Source: JBOGFI01 sp050743365 (GTDB lineage Bacteria; Actinomycetota; Acidimicrobiia; IMCC26256; JACDBD01). Taken from it: 25,764 nt of DNA. Position 1 is the first letter of the stretch; each line of letters begins with the position of its first letter. This document shows, piece after piece, positions 14,249 to 21,175 of this stretch. The notes below the pieces were generated by a model that was not told where the DNA came from, made no database searches, and worked only from the letters and a program-made list of their open reading frames with translations. A program made the translations under genes and the position numbers. The stretch covers positions 1-25,764 of the forward strand of contig JBOGFI010000137.1 in NCBI GenBank assembly GCA_050743365.1. The letters are read 5' to 3'.

Positions 14249-16426
14249 CTAGGGGTTGCAGCGGCGCACGACATCGTTGCCCGGTCCGCCGTCACAGCTG
14301 TCGGTATCACCGCCGCCATCGACGAGGTCGTTGCCCTCGTCACCGAACAGGGAATCCTTCCCATTTTCGCCGTAGACGTTGTCGTCTGACGTGCCGCCGC
14401 GCGCGGTGTCATCGCCATTACCGCCATACACCCGGTCCTTGCGGCGTTCGCCGTTCAGATGATCGTTGCCATCCATTCCGTAGATGACGTCGCGCTCGTC
14501 GCCGCCACAGATGACATCGTTGCCGCCGAAGCCTTTTATCAAGTCACGTCCGCCGAGGCCGACGATGACATCACGACCCGGCGTCCCTGACAGGGCCGGG
14601 TGGTCATGACCGTCATCGTCGCCGGGAGTTCCGACAATGGTTGCCGCCCCTCCCGCGCAGGTTGGGACCTCTGGTTCGCCCTCGTACGGCCCGATCTGCC
14701 GGTCTTGTTCGAGTGTTAGCTCCGACGCCTCTGTTTCAAGAGGTAACTCGGGGATAGCACCGAAGGCACCGACCGCACCGCCGTTGAAGACGATGTGTGC
14801 CCATTCGTCTTGCGTACGAAGTGTCTCAATTCGCTGTTCGCCTTCGGGACCGAAGTTGATGTCCGCCTGCACCTGCCCTTCGGGCAAGCCGTTGCAGTTC
14901 CAGTCCACCCGCGTTGTCGTCACCGGAACCGAAAGACCAGAGGCTCCCCCGCAGTAATACAGGGTTCGGTAACCGGCGGCCGCGAATCCAGCGCCGACGC
15001 CAGTCGCCTCGTTGAGTGCCACTTCATTGAGCGGCGGAAAAACGTCCGACCCGAATCTCGAGTAGTCGAATACTGTTCCACCGTTCTCCCGTGGGATGCC
15101 TCGCGTCTGGAAGGAGTAGTTCATGACACTCAGGTGATTCGGCTTGTAGTTGGTGTCGTCGGCGCCGATAACGCTTCCATTGCCATCGAGCACTACGCCC
15201 CCGTGGCCGAGACCTAGGTTGTGCCCAAGCTCGTGCATGAAGGTACCGGCCTGTGTGTTGACACGGGCGAGCGAAAACTCGCCTTCGTCACCGAAAAAGA
15301 TGTCCCAAGTTGAGAGCGTGACGAGGAAGTCGCTGGCGCCCGCCGCGGAGGCGCCGCCGCCTTGGTTTCGTGACCCTCCAGTCAATCCTCCGGGCAGCGA
15401 GTGCGCGAAGAGGGCGTAGTGGAAAATCGGTAGGCGCGCACTGTTGAAGTGTGAGTCCTTGAGGTTCTGGAACTCCTGCCAGCTGTAGAAGTCGCCAGTG
15501 CCTGTACCGATGGTGGCGTTATCGGGTGTTTCTAGGATCGCCTCGTCGAGCACTACGTGGAGCGAGATGCCGGTCTGCCCCTGGTCGTTGGGGAAGCGTG
15601 CCGAGGCGAACGCGTTAACGACCTTGTTGATCGCTTGCAGCGTCGGTCGGTGGGAATGCGAGGCATTTTGGAGCCAGTCGACCTCGACGAAGATGTCCTC
15701 CTGGTCCGAGCCTGCCCCGAGCGCAGGCAGGTCGACGTCGACGTCTCCGTCGTTGTCGAAGTCGTAGCCCTGCTCTTCCCAGACGTCGAGGAGCGCGTCT
15801 CCATCCGCATCTGCGAACGGCTCTACGAAAAACGCTACCCACGTCCCCCGGTCGCCCAGCGACGGGGCTTCATACGTTCCCTGTGCCGATGCGCCATCGG
15901 GTGCGACAGTGCCTTCGAATGTGACGATACCCCCAAGAGCACCGAAACGGACCTGGTCGCACTCAACGACTCCAGACAGTCGACCGCCGACGTCCGACCC
16001 GGTGATGCGTATCGAACCTGAGATGGCATTGTTGACGATCGTCAGATCGGCCTCGAAGGGAAAAACGAGGTCAAAAACGCTCGTGGCAGAGCCCTCCCAT
16101 TTGCCGCTCAACTGCGGTGGGCAAACGACTTGAGCAGGCTCCGTCCCTGAGGGATGGGGATTTGTTGCGGTGGTCGTCGATGTGGTCGTGGGCGTACTCG
16201 TGGTTGTCGGCGGTGCTGTGTTCGTTGTAGGCGGTACGGTGGTCGGCGGCGGCGGCGTGGTCGTAGATGGCGTCGTCGTGGACGATTCGCCGCCGAGCTC
16301 GCTGTCCTCAGCCCACGCCGGCGCCGACCCGAGCGAAACCGCCGCTATCACCCCCGTAGCGAGCCGCCAGCCGACTCGCCGTGGGTGTCCGGTCCCGCGT
16401 TCCATGCATGGACAGCGCCGTCCCAT
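14249..16426 (-). CDS. Secreted zinc metalloprotease with C-terminal RTX calcium-binding repeats
   Basis: With start ATG 16426 the protein has 725 residues. Three ATGs are in tandem (16432, 16429, 16426); the SD AAGGGAGG at 16442-16435 best serves the second or third. A signal peptide (about 1-39, ending 'APAWA') is followed by a Thr/Pro-rich linker (50-95). A beta-rich segment comes next (100-200), then an Asp-rich calcium-loop stretch 'DADGDALLDVWEEQGYDFD' (206-224, like thrombospondin type 3/EF-hand loops). The catalytic motif HELGHNLGLGH (398-408) and Met-turn 'LSVMNY' (432-437) are metzincin hallmarks. Residues about 620-715 hold GGxGxDxxx RTX repeats. It should be exported and calcium-stabilised outside the cell. 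The 210 nt between its stop and the neighbouring transposase hold nothing recognisable. A/T content is higher than in the conjugation genes. Confidence 0.9.
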   Translation of the reverse strand: MGRRCPCMERGTGHPRRVGWRLATGVIAAVSLGSAPAWAEDSELGGESSTTTPSTTTPPPPTTVPPTTNTAPPTTTSTPTTTSTTTATNPHPSGTEPAQVVCPPQLSGKWEGSATSVFDLVFPFEADLTIVNNAISGSIRITGSDVGGRLSGVVECDQVRFGALGGIVTFEGTVAPDGASAQGTYEAPSLGDRGTWVAFFVEPFADADGDALLDVWEEQGYDFDNDGDVDVDLPALGAGSDQEDIFVEVDWLQNASHSHRPTLQAINKVVNAFASARFPNDQGQTGISLHVVLDEAILETPDNATIGTGTGDFYSWQEFQNLKDSHFNSARLPIFHYALFAHSLPGGLTGGSRNQGGGASAAGASDFLVTLSTWDIFFGDEGEFSLARVNTQAGTFMHELGHNLGLGHGGVVLDGNGSVIGADDTNYKPNHLSVMNYSFQTRGIPRENGGTVFDYSRFGSDVFPPLNEVALNEATGVGAGFAAAGYRTLYYCGGASGLSVPVTTTRVDWNCNGLPEGQVQADINFGPEGEQRIETLRTQDEWAHIVFNGGAVGAFGAIPELPLETEASELTLEQDRQIGPYEGEPEVPTCAGGAATIVGTPGDDDGHDHPALSGTPGRDVIVGLGGRDLIKGFGGNDVICGGDERDVIYGMDGNDHLNGERRKDRVYGGNGDDTARGGTSDDNVYGENGKDSLFGDEGNDLVDGGGDTDSCDGGPGNDVVRRCNP

Positions 16427-16778
16427 CATCATGCCTCCCTTGAGCTGGCCTGGGAAGAAGCCGAATCGGCGCGCACGGTAGGGCTTGGCGCAACAGCCGT
16501 CCAGGACCCTGTTTGGGGGGGCGTTGGGCTCCTCCACCGCTCGTCAGTTTGTCCACTGCAAGCTGCGCAAGTGCCAGCACCTCCATCACCGCTCCGGCGT
16601 CCACGTCGGAGGCGATCTTGGTCTGTTCGTCAATGAGGTACGCGGCACGCGTACCAAGGCCGTGAGCAGACTTAACGTCATCGCGCACGCACGACGAACG
16701 ACGGCGGTTCTGTCAAACGAGCACGGTTCCGCGGCCCCCGATTCCGGCTTGCTCACATCCGCTGTGGCTGCGCGGGAG
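16427..16778. other. 352-nt stretch upstream of the metalloprotease, no assigned gene
   Basis: On the minus strand a frame starting at 16688 reads 'DDVKSAHGLGTRAAYLIDE...AVMEVLALAQLAVDKL', which looks protein-like for about 50 residues before running into the metalloprotease start region. It may be a decayed gene end; I do not recognise it. The metalloprotease promoter must lie here. Confidence 0.35.
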
Positions 16779-16973
16779 CTAGGGCCCTTCGACTGGCTGC
16801 TGCCGGTTCTTGAGGGCTTCGAGCTTTTTCACGAGGCCCTGTAGCTGGTAGACGGCCTTGAGTACCTCCTTGGCGAACTCGATGGCCGTCTCGACCTCGT
16901 CCTTGCCTACACCGTCGAACACCTGCGACTCGCCGTGAGCAGCGTCGTTCCCAAGTAAGCGGAGCGAGTCCAT
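16779..16973 (-). pseudogene. C-terminal fragment resembling a DUF4145-type protein
   Basis: The 64 residues include 'LRLLGNDAAHGES', the G-N-x-A-A-H signature found late in DUF4145 domains. A helix 'VETAIEFAKEVLKAVYQL' and a stop follow. The N-terminal two thirds of the domain are missing: upstream in frame there is a TAG about 45 nt away, and then the DUF4411 gene. It is therefore a truncated remnant, though the ATG at 16973 could still allow a short product. DUF4145 domains are common in phage-defence genes and restriction enzymes, which fits the cargo setting. Confidence 0.45.
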
Positions 16974-17018
16974 TGCACCATGGTGGGGAAGGCTCGAACG
17001 GAATGACTATGCTGACCA

Positions 17019-17504
17019 TCAGGGCAGAACGAATCTCGCCTTCTCGCTGCGCAACATCTCGTATGGGTTCATGCACTTAACTCCAAGACCTATGCACGCG
17101 TTTGGAATCTTGATCTTCTTCACCGAATCGGTGATGACCTCGCGTGTTACCACGACGTGCCCGTGCGCGTGTGCGTGCGCGACCAGGTAGTAGTCCGCTG
17201 CTTGAAGAAAGCTCGTCACCGCGGCAGGTTCGTATTCCCCGCTATTCGCCCAGCTGCTTGCTACTTGAAGACTCGCCACCAGGGGGCCATCCGGTTTGAG
17301 GAAGAACCCGTCAGGTCGGCGCCGAGCCCAAACAGCAAGTTCATCCTCCAGAGCCAGCAGCTCATCTCCGACCTTTTCGATGCTGAAGACGCGTCCGTCG
17401 TCATGCGCTGCAGAGATCCATTCCCAGAAGCCCGGACAGAAGTCAAAGCCGTAGTACGTGTTCTTGGCTTCGATGAAGACATTCGCATCAAGCAGGTACG
17501 CCAT
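17019..17504 (-). CDS. DUF4411 family protein (PIN-like), putative toxin of a toxin-antitoxin pair
   Basis: This 161-aa protein matches the DUF4411 pattern along its whole length: 'YLLDANVFIEAKNTYYGFDFCPGFW' with the first PIN-type Asp (D6), 'VFSIEKVGDELL', 'DELAVWA', 'AADYYLVAHAHAHGHVVVT' and 'KIPNACIGLGVKCMNPYEML'. Asp/Glu residues are spaced as in PIN-domain nucleases, so a metal-dependent RNase is likely by family. The ATG overlaps the last base of the TAA stop of the XRE-ImmA gene (TAATG at 17506-17502), showing tight coupling. DUF4411 genes next to XRE-ImmA/IrrE genes are a known toxin-antitoxin-like arrangement; which activity occurs here is not shown. Confidence 0.87.
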   Translation of the reverse strand: MAYLLDANVFIEAKNTYYGFDFCPGFWEWISAAHDDGRVFSIEKVGDELLALEDELAVWARRRPDGFFLKPDGPLVASLQVASSWANSGEYEPAAVTSFLQAADYYLVAHAHAHGHVVVTREVITDSVKKIKIPNACIGLGVKCMNPYEMLRSEKARFVLP

Positions 17505-18742
17505 TAGGTGATGCCTAGACGATGCGCAAGCTCGTTGAAGGTTGACGTTTTGCGGAAGCCGAGCAGTTGGAATGCGTCTCGGTAGAGCGTCTGTCCTTCA
17601 AGGGTGCTGCCGATGACCGCACGCGCAAAGCGCTTACTCACGCGAACCGGCTGAGTGTTGTAGAAGTTGCCACCCGTTCCAGTGCTCTCGCGGAGCGATA
17701 GCACACGGTCCAACTCGGCTCGATATGCGTTCCGGTAGGCGTCCCAACTGAGAGCTCCGCCGTCGTAGATACGACGAAGTACGACAAGTGTGCTGACCTT
17801 GAATCGATAGGCAAGGCGTTCGAGTTCCTCGGTCAGTGGTTCGGCCTGACCGAACGCCTCGGGCAAGGCGTCGAGCGGCACCAGCATCTCGGCCGCGACC
17901 TGATTGCACCACCGCTCCATTGCATCGCTCGGCCGCGCGCGCAAGTCGGCATCGTCCAAAGCGGACTCGCCAAGCCAAATGTGAGCTATCTCGTGCGCGA
18001 GTGTGAATATCTGAGCGGCCTTTGTGTCGGCTCCGTTGATGAAAATGAGTGGGGCGAGTGCACTTACCAGGGCAAACCCGCGGAACTCGTTCGGATCGAG
18101 TTTCCGATGGGTATTGCTACCGACGACGCCACTAACCATCACGAGAACACCGAGGCTCTCCGCATTCTCGATAAGCCGGCGGAGACCTTCGCTCCAGGTC
18201 GATCCTCGATCCTCGACCTCGAAGTCAAGCAACTGCCGAATGGCTGTAGCCGCTTCCTGGATTTCGGTGTTGACATTCAGGGAACCGACGAATGGCACGC
18301 GTTCCTCGCGACTCGTGCGTGCGAAGTTCTGGTACCACTCCTGACGCTGCTGACACACGAAGATCGTGTCGAGCAGGTCGGCGCTCGGTCGCGCGAGCGC
18401 GAGATCTCCCACGGTCCGGAAGTCCGGGATCGGGACCCGCTCCTCCGGCGGCTCCGGGAGGAGAAGCAAGCCGACGGGCGTATGGGTTGCAAGGGCGTAC
18501 CTCTCCAGTTGCTTCAGAGTCGGAAGGCGATCACCGCTCTCCCACTGTGCGAGCTGCGGGAACTTGCGGGAGAGATGGCCAGGATCGCTGCCGGATCGTT
18601 CACGCGCCCACGCAAGCAGCTCAGCTTTGACCGGCACGCGAACGACCACAGGTAACCATTCTGCCGTGCTGAGTGGCGTCTGGCCGACCGCCTCCGAGCC
18701 ATGCTTCTCATCGATGTGGCCGCCAGTTGCTTGACGTGCCAC
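17504..18742 (-). CDS. XRE helix-turn-helix plus ImmA/IrrE metallopeptidase, putative antitoxin/regulator
   Basis: The frame gives 412 aa from the GTG at 18742. The homologous part begins near 'VVVRVPVKAELLAWARERSG' (from about residue 32), so GTG 18649 is an equally likely start; neither has a clear SD. Residues about 38-95 form an XRE-type HTH ('FPQLAQWESGDRLPTLKQLERYA'). Residues about 190-310 are an ImmA/IrrE metallopeptidase with zinc motif HEIAH (250-254) in 'FTLAHEIAHIWLGES', and further on 'RWCNQVAAEMLVP', the expected downstream Glu helix. Such proteins bind the promoter and can cleave a partner on a signal. The downstream DUF4411 gene overlaps it by one base. It probably represses its own operon; no operator could be identified. 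Confidence 0.88.
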   Translation of the reverse strand: MARQATGGHIDEKHGSEAVGQTPLSTAEWLPVVVRVPVKAELLAWARERSGSDPGHLSRKFPQLAQWESGDRLPTLKQLERYALATHTPVGLLLLPEPPEERVPIPDFRTVGDLALARPSADLLDTIFVCQQRQEWYQNFARTSREERVPFVGSLNVNTEIQEAATAIRQLLDFEVEDRGSTWSEGLRRLIENAESLGVLVMVSGVVGSNTHRKLDPNEFRGFALVSALAPLIFINGADTKAAQIFTLAHEIAHIWLGESALDDADLRARPSDAMERWCNQVAAEMLVPLDALPEAFGQAEPLTEELERLAYRFKVSTLVVLRRIYDGGALSWDAYRNAYRAELDRVLSLRESTGTGGNFYNTQPVRVSKRFARAVIGSTLEGQTLYRDAFQLLGFRKTSTFNELAHRLGIT

Positions 18743-18937
18743 TTCTCGTGGCTACGGCGATCTCGCGAACAGCTGGAGACTGAGATGCGAGCCCGACAGC
18801 CCGGTCTGAATCCGAGTGCTGCGCACCACTACCCGCGTACTAAACCCATCGAGCGCGGGTGACGAGCGCGCTGGTCCGGGGGAGACACCATCCAGATCCC
18901 ACAAGGGAGTTGATACAGCGCGTGCGCCGAGCGGTTC

Positions 18938-19195
18938 TCAACGTTCCCGCAGGAAGCTGCTCCACTTACTGAAGTCCATCGCTGGGACGGTGCCCATCTG
19001 CTGAAGGCGATCCAGGAGCCGCAGGTGGAAGGTGACGAGCGCATGGTCAGACACGCTGCAACCGACCGCACGGTCTTCGGTCGAGTAGTCGACCTCCCAA
19101 CCTCCGTACGTGAGGACGCAACCAAGATCAAGTCGGCCGTTCTCACGCTGGCCCGGGTCGAGCGGGAAATGAAGATCCCGGGCCTGCGACTCGTT
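18938..19195 (-). pseudogene. Truncated protein fragment, unknown family
   Basis: A minus-strand frame ending at TGA 18940-18938 reads like a real protein for about 80 residues: 'DLGCVLTYGGWEVDYSTED', 'SDHALVTFHLRLLDRLQQMG', 'MDFSKWSSFLRER'. It has no start codon in a sensible place and begins right after the tRNA-like CCA end. I read it as the 3' part of a gene cut by recombination. Family unknown; moderate evidence at best. Confidence 0.3.
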
Positions 19196-19196
19196 C

Positions 19197-19224
19197 TGGT
19201 GGAAGTGACGAGATTCGAACCCGA
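19197..19224 (-). tRNA. Possible 3' end of a tRNA (T-arm, acceptor strand and CCA only), candidate att-site scar
   Basis: Read on the minus strand: T-arm TCGGG-TTCGAAT-CTCGT (four of five pairs, one of them G-U), then acceptor strand CACTTCC, discriminator A and an encoded CCA. The matching 5' acceptor GGAAGTG, D-arm and anticodon arm are absent upstream. A tRNA 3' end standing alone is what remains at attachment sites of tRNA-targeting integrases. Chance resemblance is possible. Confidence 0.35.
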
Positions 19225-19522
19225 TTCCTGACCGCGCCAGAGCGAGTGACGCGGACGCCCGCCCAGGCGAACGTGTCGGGCCAGCGGTGCCTGACTCGGC
19301 TCGACGCCGAGCAGCTTCGCCGCACCGAACGACAAGCTGTGCAGTGAATCTGGATCGCGCCAGATCCGGCGATCTGCGTGTCCAGTGCGGCGCCTCTTCG
19401 TCGCGACGGGTTGATCCACAACGAGCGCGTGGTTCGTCATTAGGCGCGTGCCGCCATGGTGGCGAGCGCGGGACGCGGGACCTCCTCCATCGAGGGCCGT
19501 CGGTGACCCTTGATTCGCCGAC

Positions 19523-20080
19523 TTAGACGTTCTCGCAGGTACTCCACATGCCTCGCCCGGCGTTGCGCGCGTCGTGTTCGATCGCGACGAACTCGTCGCT
19601 GTGCATCACGTTCGGCGGTACGGCTAGTGTGGTCGCGAACCCGCCCCGGAGAAGTTCTGCGTTGATGAACAGTCCGTCCGAGCGTCGGTATACGTAGGCG
19701 AGGGTGCGACCGTACTGATCGAAACGGTCGGCGTCGTAGACCAGGCGGACGGGCGTCGCCGGTGGTATCAGTTCGGCGATCTGCCGCGTGGCCTCCGGGC
19801 CGTAGCACTCGACCGGCTGGCGGGGGTCTCGCGTCTCAGGGGTATCGATGCCGATGAGGCGTACCTTCAGGTCGGCCTCGACCCAGACTGTGTCGCCGTC
19901 GACGATTTCGGTGATGCTCGTGTCATCACCCGGCGGCATGGACGACGCGACGACCGATGTCGTCGCGGTCGACGTTGAAGCGGCGGACGCGTTCGGCGGT
20001 TCGTTGCCGTCTCCGCCGCAGGACGTGAGCGCACCGAGCAGTGTGGCGATCGCTACGGCGCTCGATCGAAGGCGGCGCAT
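19523..20080 (-). CDS. Thermonuclease-family (SNase) lipoprotein
   Basis: This 185-aa protein starts with a lipoprotein signal (MRRLR, hydrophobic core, lipobox LTSC with Cys21), followed by a Ser/Thr/Ala-rich linker to about residue 50. The SNase fold covers 55-180: 'EIVDGDTVWVEADLKVRLIGIDTPE'. R74, D79, T80 and E82 correspond to R35, D40, T41 and E43 of staphylococcal nuclease, and R125 in 'YGRTLAYV' to R87. The D61/D63 pair in DGDT matches the calcium-binding Asp position. All catalytic residues are present, so it is probably an active, calcium-dependent nuclease tethered outside the membrane. It could degrade extracellular DNA; its role next to conjugation genes is unknown. Confidence 0.9.
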   Translation of the reverse strand: MRRLRSSAVAIATLLGALTSCGGDGNEPPNASAASTSTATTSVVASSMPPGDDTSITEIVDGDTVWVEADLKVRLIGIDTPETRDPRQPVECYGPEATRQIAELIPPATPVRLVYDADRFDQYGRTLAYVYRRSDGLFINAELLRGGFATTLAVPPNVMHSDEFVAIEHDARNAGRGMWSTCENV

Positions 20081-20139
20081 GCGTTACCGAGCGGTGTGGG
20101 CCTGCGCTGGCGGCGATGCTGGAAGGTCGTGGGCGGGGT

Positions 20140-20745
20140 TCATGGCGTGCTCTCGGCCAGTTCGCGATCGGCGAGCCACTGCAGGGCCGCTCCGGGCATG
20201 TCGGTGTGCACGTGTGGGAGGTCTCGGAGTTGGCCGCCTTCAGCCTGGTACTCGGTGAGCGTTTCGTGGAGTGGCCAGTTGCCGAGCACGGTGCCGCAGT
20301 GATGACAGGTGTTGGCGAGGTATCCGTCGGGGCAGACCCGGGTGGTGCGCCAGCGCAACGGTCCGGCGCTGGACCGGGCGAGCAGCGCGTCGGGGCATGC
20401 CGTGGCGATCGCGTCGGCGCTCCACGCGTCGTAGGCGAGGAACCACCCGTCCCCGTCGGGCAGCATCGTGCATTCGTCGCCGTGGACGTGCGCTGCGTCG
20501 AGAAGCAGGCCGGCCACTGCCGCGGTCGGGCTTCCGCAGCGGTAGCAGCGCGTCGGGAGGAGCACGATGTCGGCGGGGATGCAGGGCCCGTCCTCGGGGA
20601 TAGGCGGGGCGAGCCAAGGGCCGAACGGGGTCGGGTCGCGGTCGGCGGGCAGGTACCACTGGCGTTGGGTCGGGTCCCAGCGAGCGCCGAGGCGCTTGAC
20701 GGTTGCGGCGTCGGCGCGGGGGACCCGGAGCGGGCTACTGGTCAT
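20140..20745 (-). CDS. DUF5710 and zinc-ribbon protein, conjugation-module accessory
   Basis: This 201-aa protein has an N-terminal DUF5710-like motif 'LRVPRADAATVKRLGARWDPTQRQWYLPAD' (6-35), a small module often found in primase/helicase-type and plasmid proteins. Further on are C67xxC70 and C147xxC150, two knuckles that could together bind one zinc ion. A Trp-rich region lies between them. No enzyme motif is seen. I chose ATG 20745, which follows GAGGAAG, over the GTG at 20772. It is last in the minus-strand series after ArdC and the small hypothetical gene. It may bind nucleic acid, but this is inference. Confidence 0.7.
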   Translation of the reverse strand: MTSSPLRVPRADAATVKRLGARWDPTQRQWYLPADRDPTPFGPWLAPPIPEDGPCIPADIVLLPTRCYRCGSPTAAVAGLLLDAAHVHGDECTMLPDGDGWFLAYDAWSADAIATACPDALLARSSAGPLRWRTTRVCPDGYLANTCHHCGTVLGNWPLHETLTEYQAEGGQLRDLPHVHTDMPGAALQWLADRELAESTP

Positions 20746-20889
20746 GGCTTCTTCCTCGTCTTCTGCGCGCATGGCGCGGCGCAGGGCGTGACCACAGCCG
20801 AGGGGAAGAAGGCGGACGCTGTTCCATTCAGCGTAGGGCGCGAGACGTTGGTGGCGGTGGATCCCGGGTGTGCCGGCGGCCTCCCTGCG

Positions 20890-21129
20890 CTATCGGGGGC
20901 AACGGTCGCTCGGTGAACTCGTGGCCGGGGCAACCCGCGAAGCCGTGGTGTCGCGGGGGATCTCTTCCCCGCGGAGGTGCTCGGCGCGCAGCGCCGCGAT
21001 CCAGTCTTCGAGTGCTTCGGCGAGGGCGGCGGCGGGGGTGAGGTCGGGGCGGCCGTTGGCTTGGAGCCAGCGGACGCCGGTGGTGAATTCCTCGGCCAGG
21101 CGGGGGGTGATCTCGTAGGTGGCGATCAA
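20890..21129 (-). CDS. Small hypothetical protein
   Basis: This 79-aa frame starts at TTG 21129, 7 nt after AAGGG. The sequence 'MIATYEITPRLAEEFTTGVRWLQANGRPDLTPAAALAEALEDWIAALRAEHL' is clearly amphipathic and mostly helical, ending in a Ser/Arg tail. It has the size and layout of small plasmid-borne DNA-binding or regulatory proteins, but I recognise no family. It lies 46 nt downstream of the ArdC-like gene on the same strand, probably in the same operon. The 144 nt between it and the DUF5710 gene hold nothing recognisable. Confidence 0.5.
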   Translation of the reverse strand: MIATYEITPRLAEEFTTGVRWLQANGRPDLTPAAALAEALEDWIAALRAEHLRGEEIPRDTTASRVAPATSSPSDRCPR

Positions 21130-21175
21130 CGAGGTGCCCTTCTTTTCTTGTGGGCGGTGGGACTGTTGACGGCGC

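Larger units (their letters stand above)
18743..19522. other. 780-nt region without an intact gene; contains possible remnants
   Basis: The longest frame (minus, 18829-19440) has Arg/Ser-rich, low-complexity content and no recognisable motif, so I do not call it. Two smaller remnants are listed separately: a possible tRNA 3' end and a protein-like minus-strand frame. The region is probably a junction between cargo pieces. Confidence 0.45.

Noticed and set aside
16427..16537. N-terminal extension of the metalloprotease to 16537
   Set aside because: The SD at 16442-16435 and the signal peptide place the start at 16426-16432.
18829..19440. 203-aa minus-strand frame in the gap after the XRE-ImmA gene
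   Set aside because: Low-complexity Arg/Ser/Thr composition, no motif, and it conflicts with the tRNA-like end and the more protein-like frame at 18938-19195.
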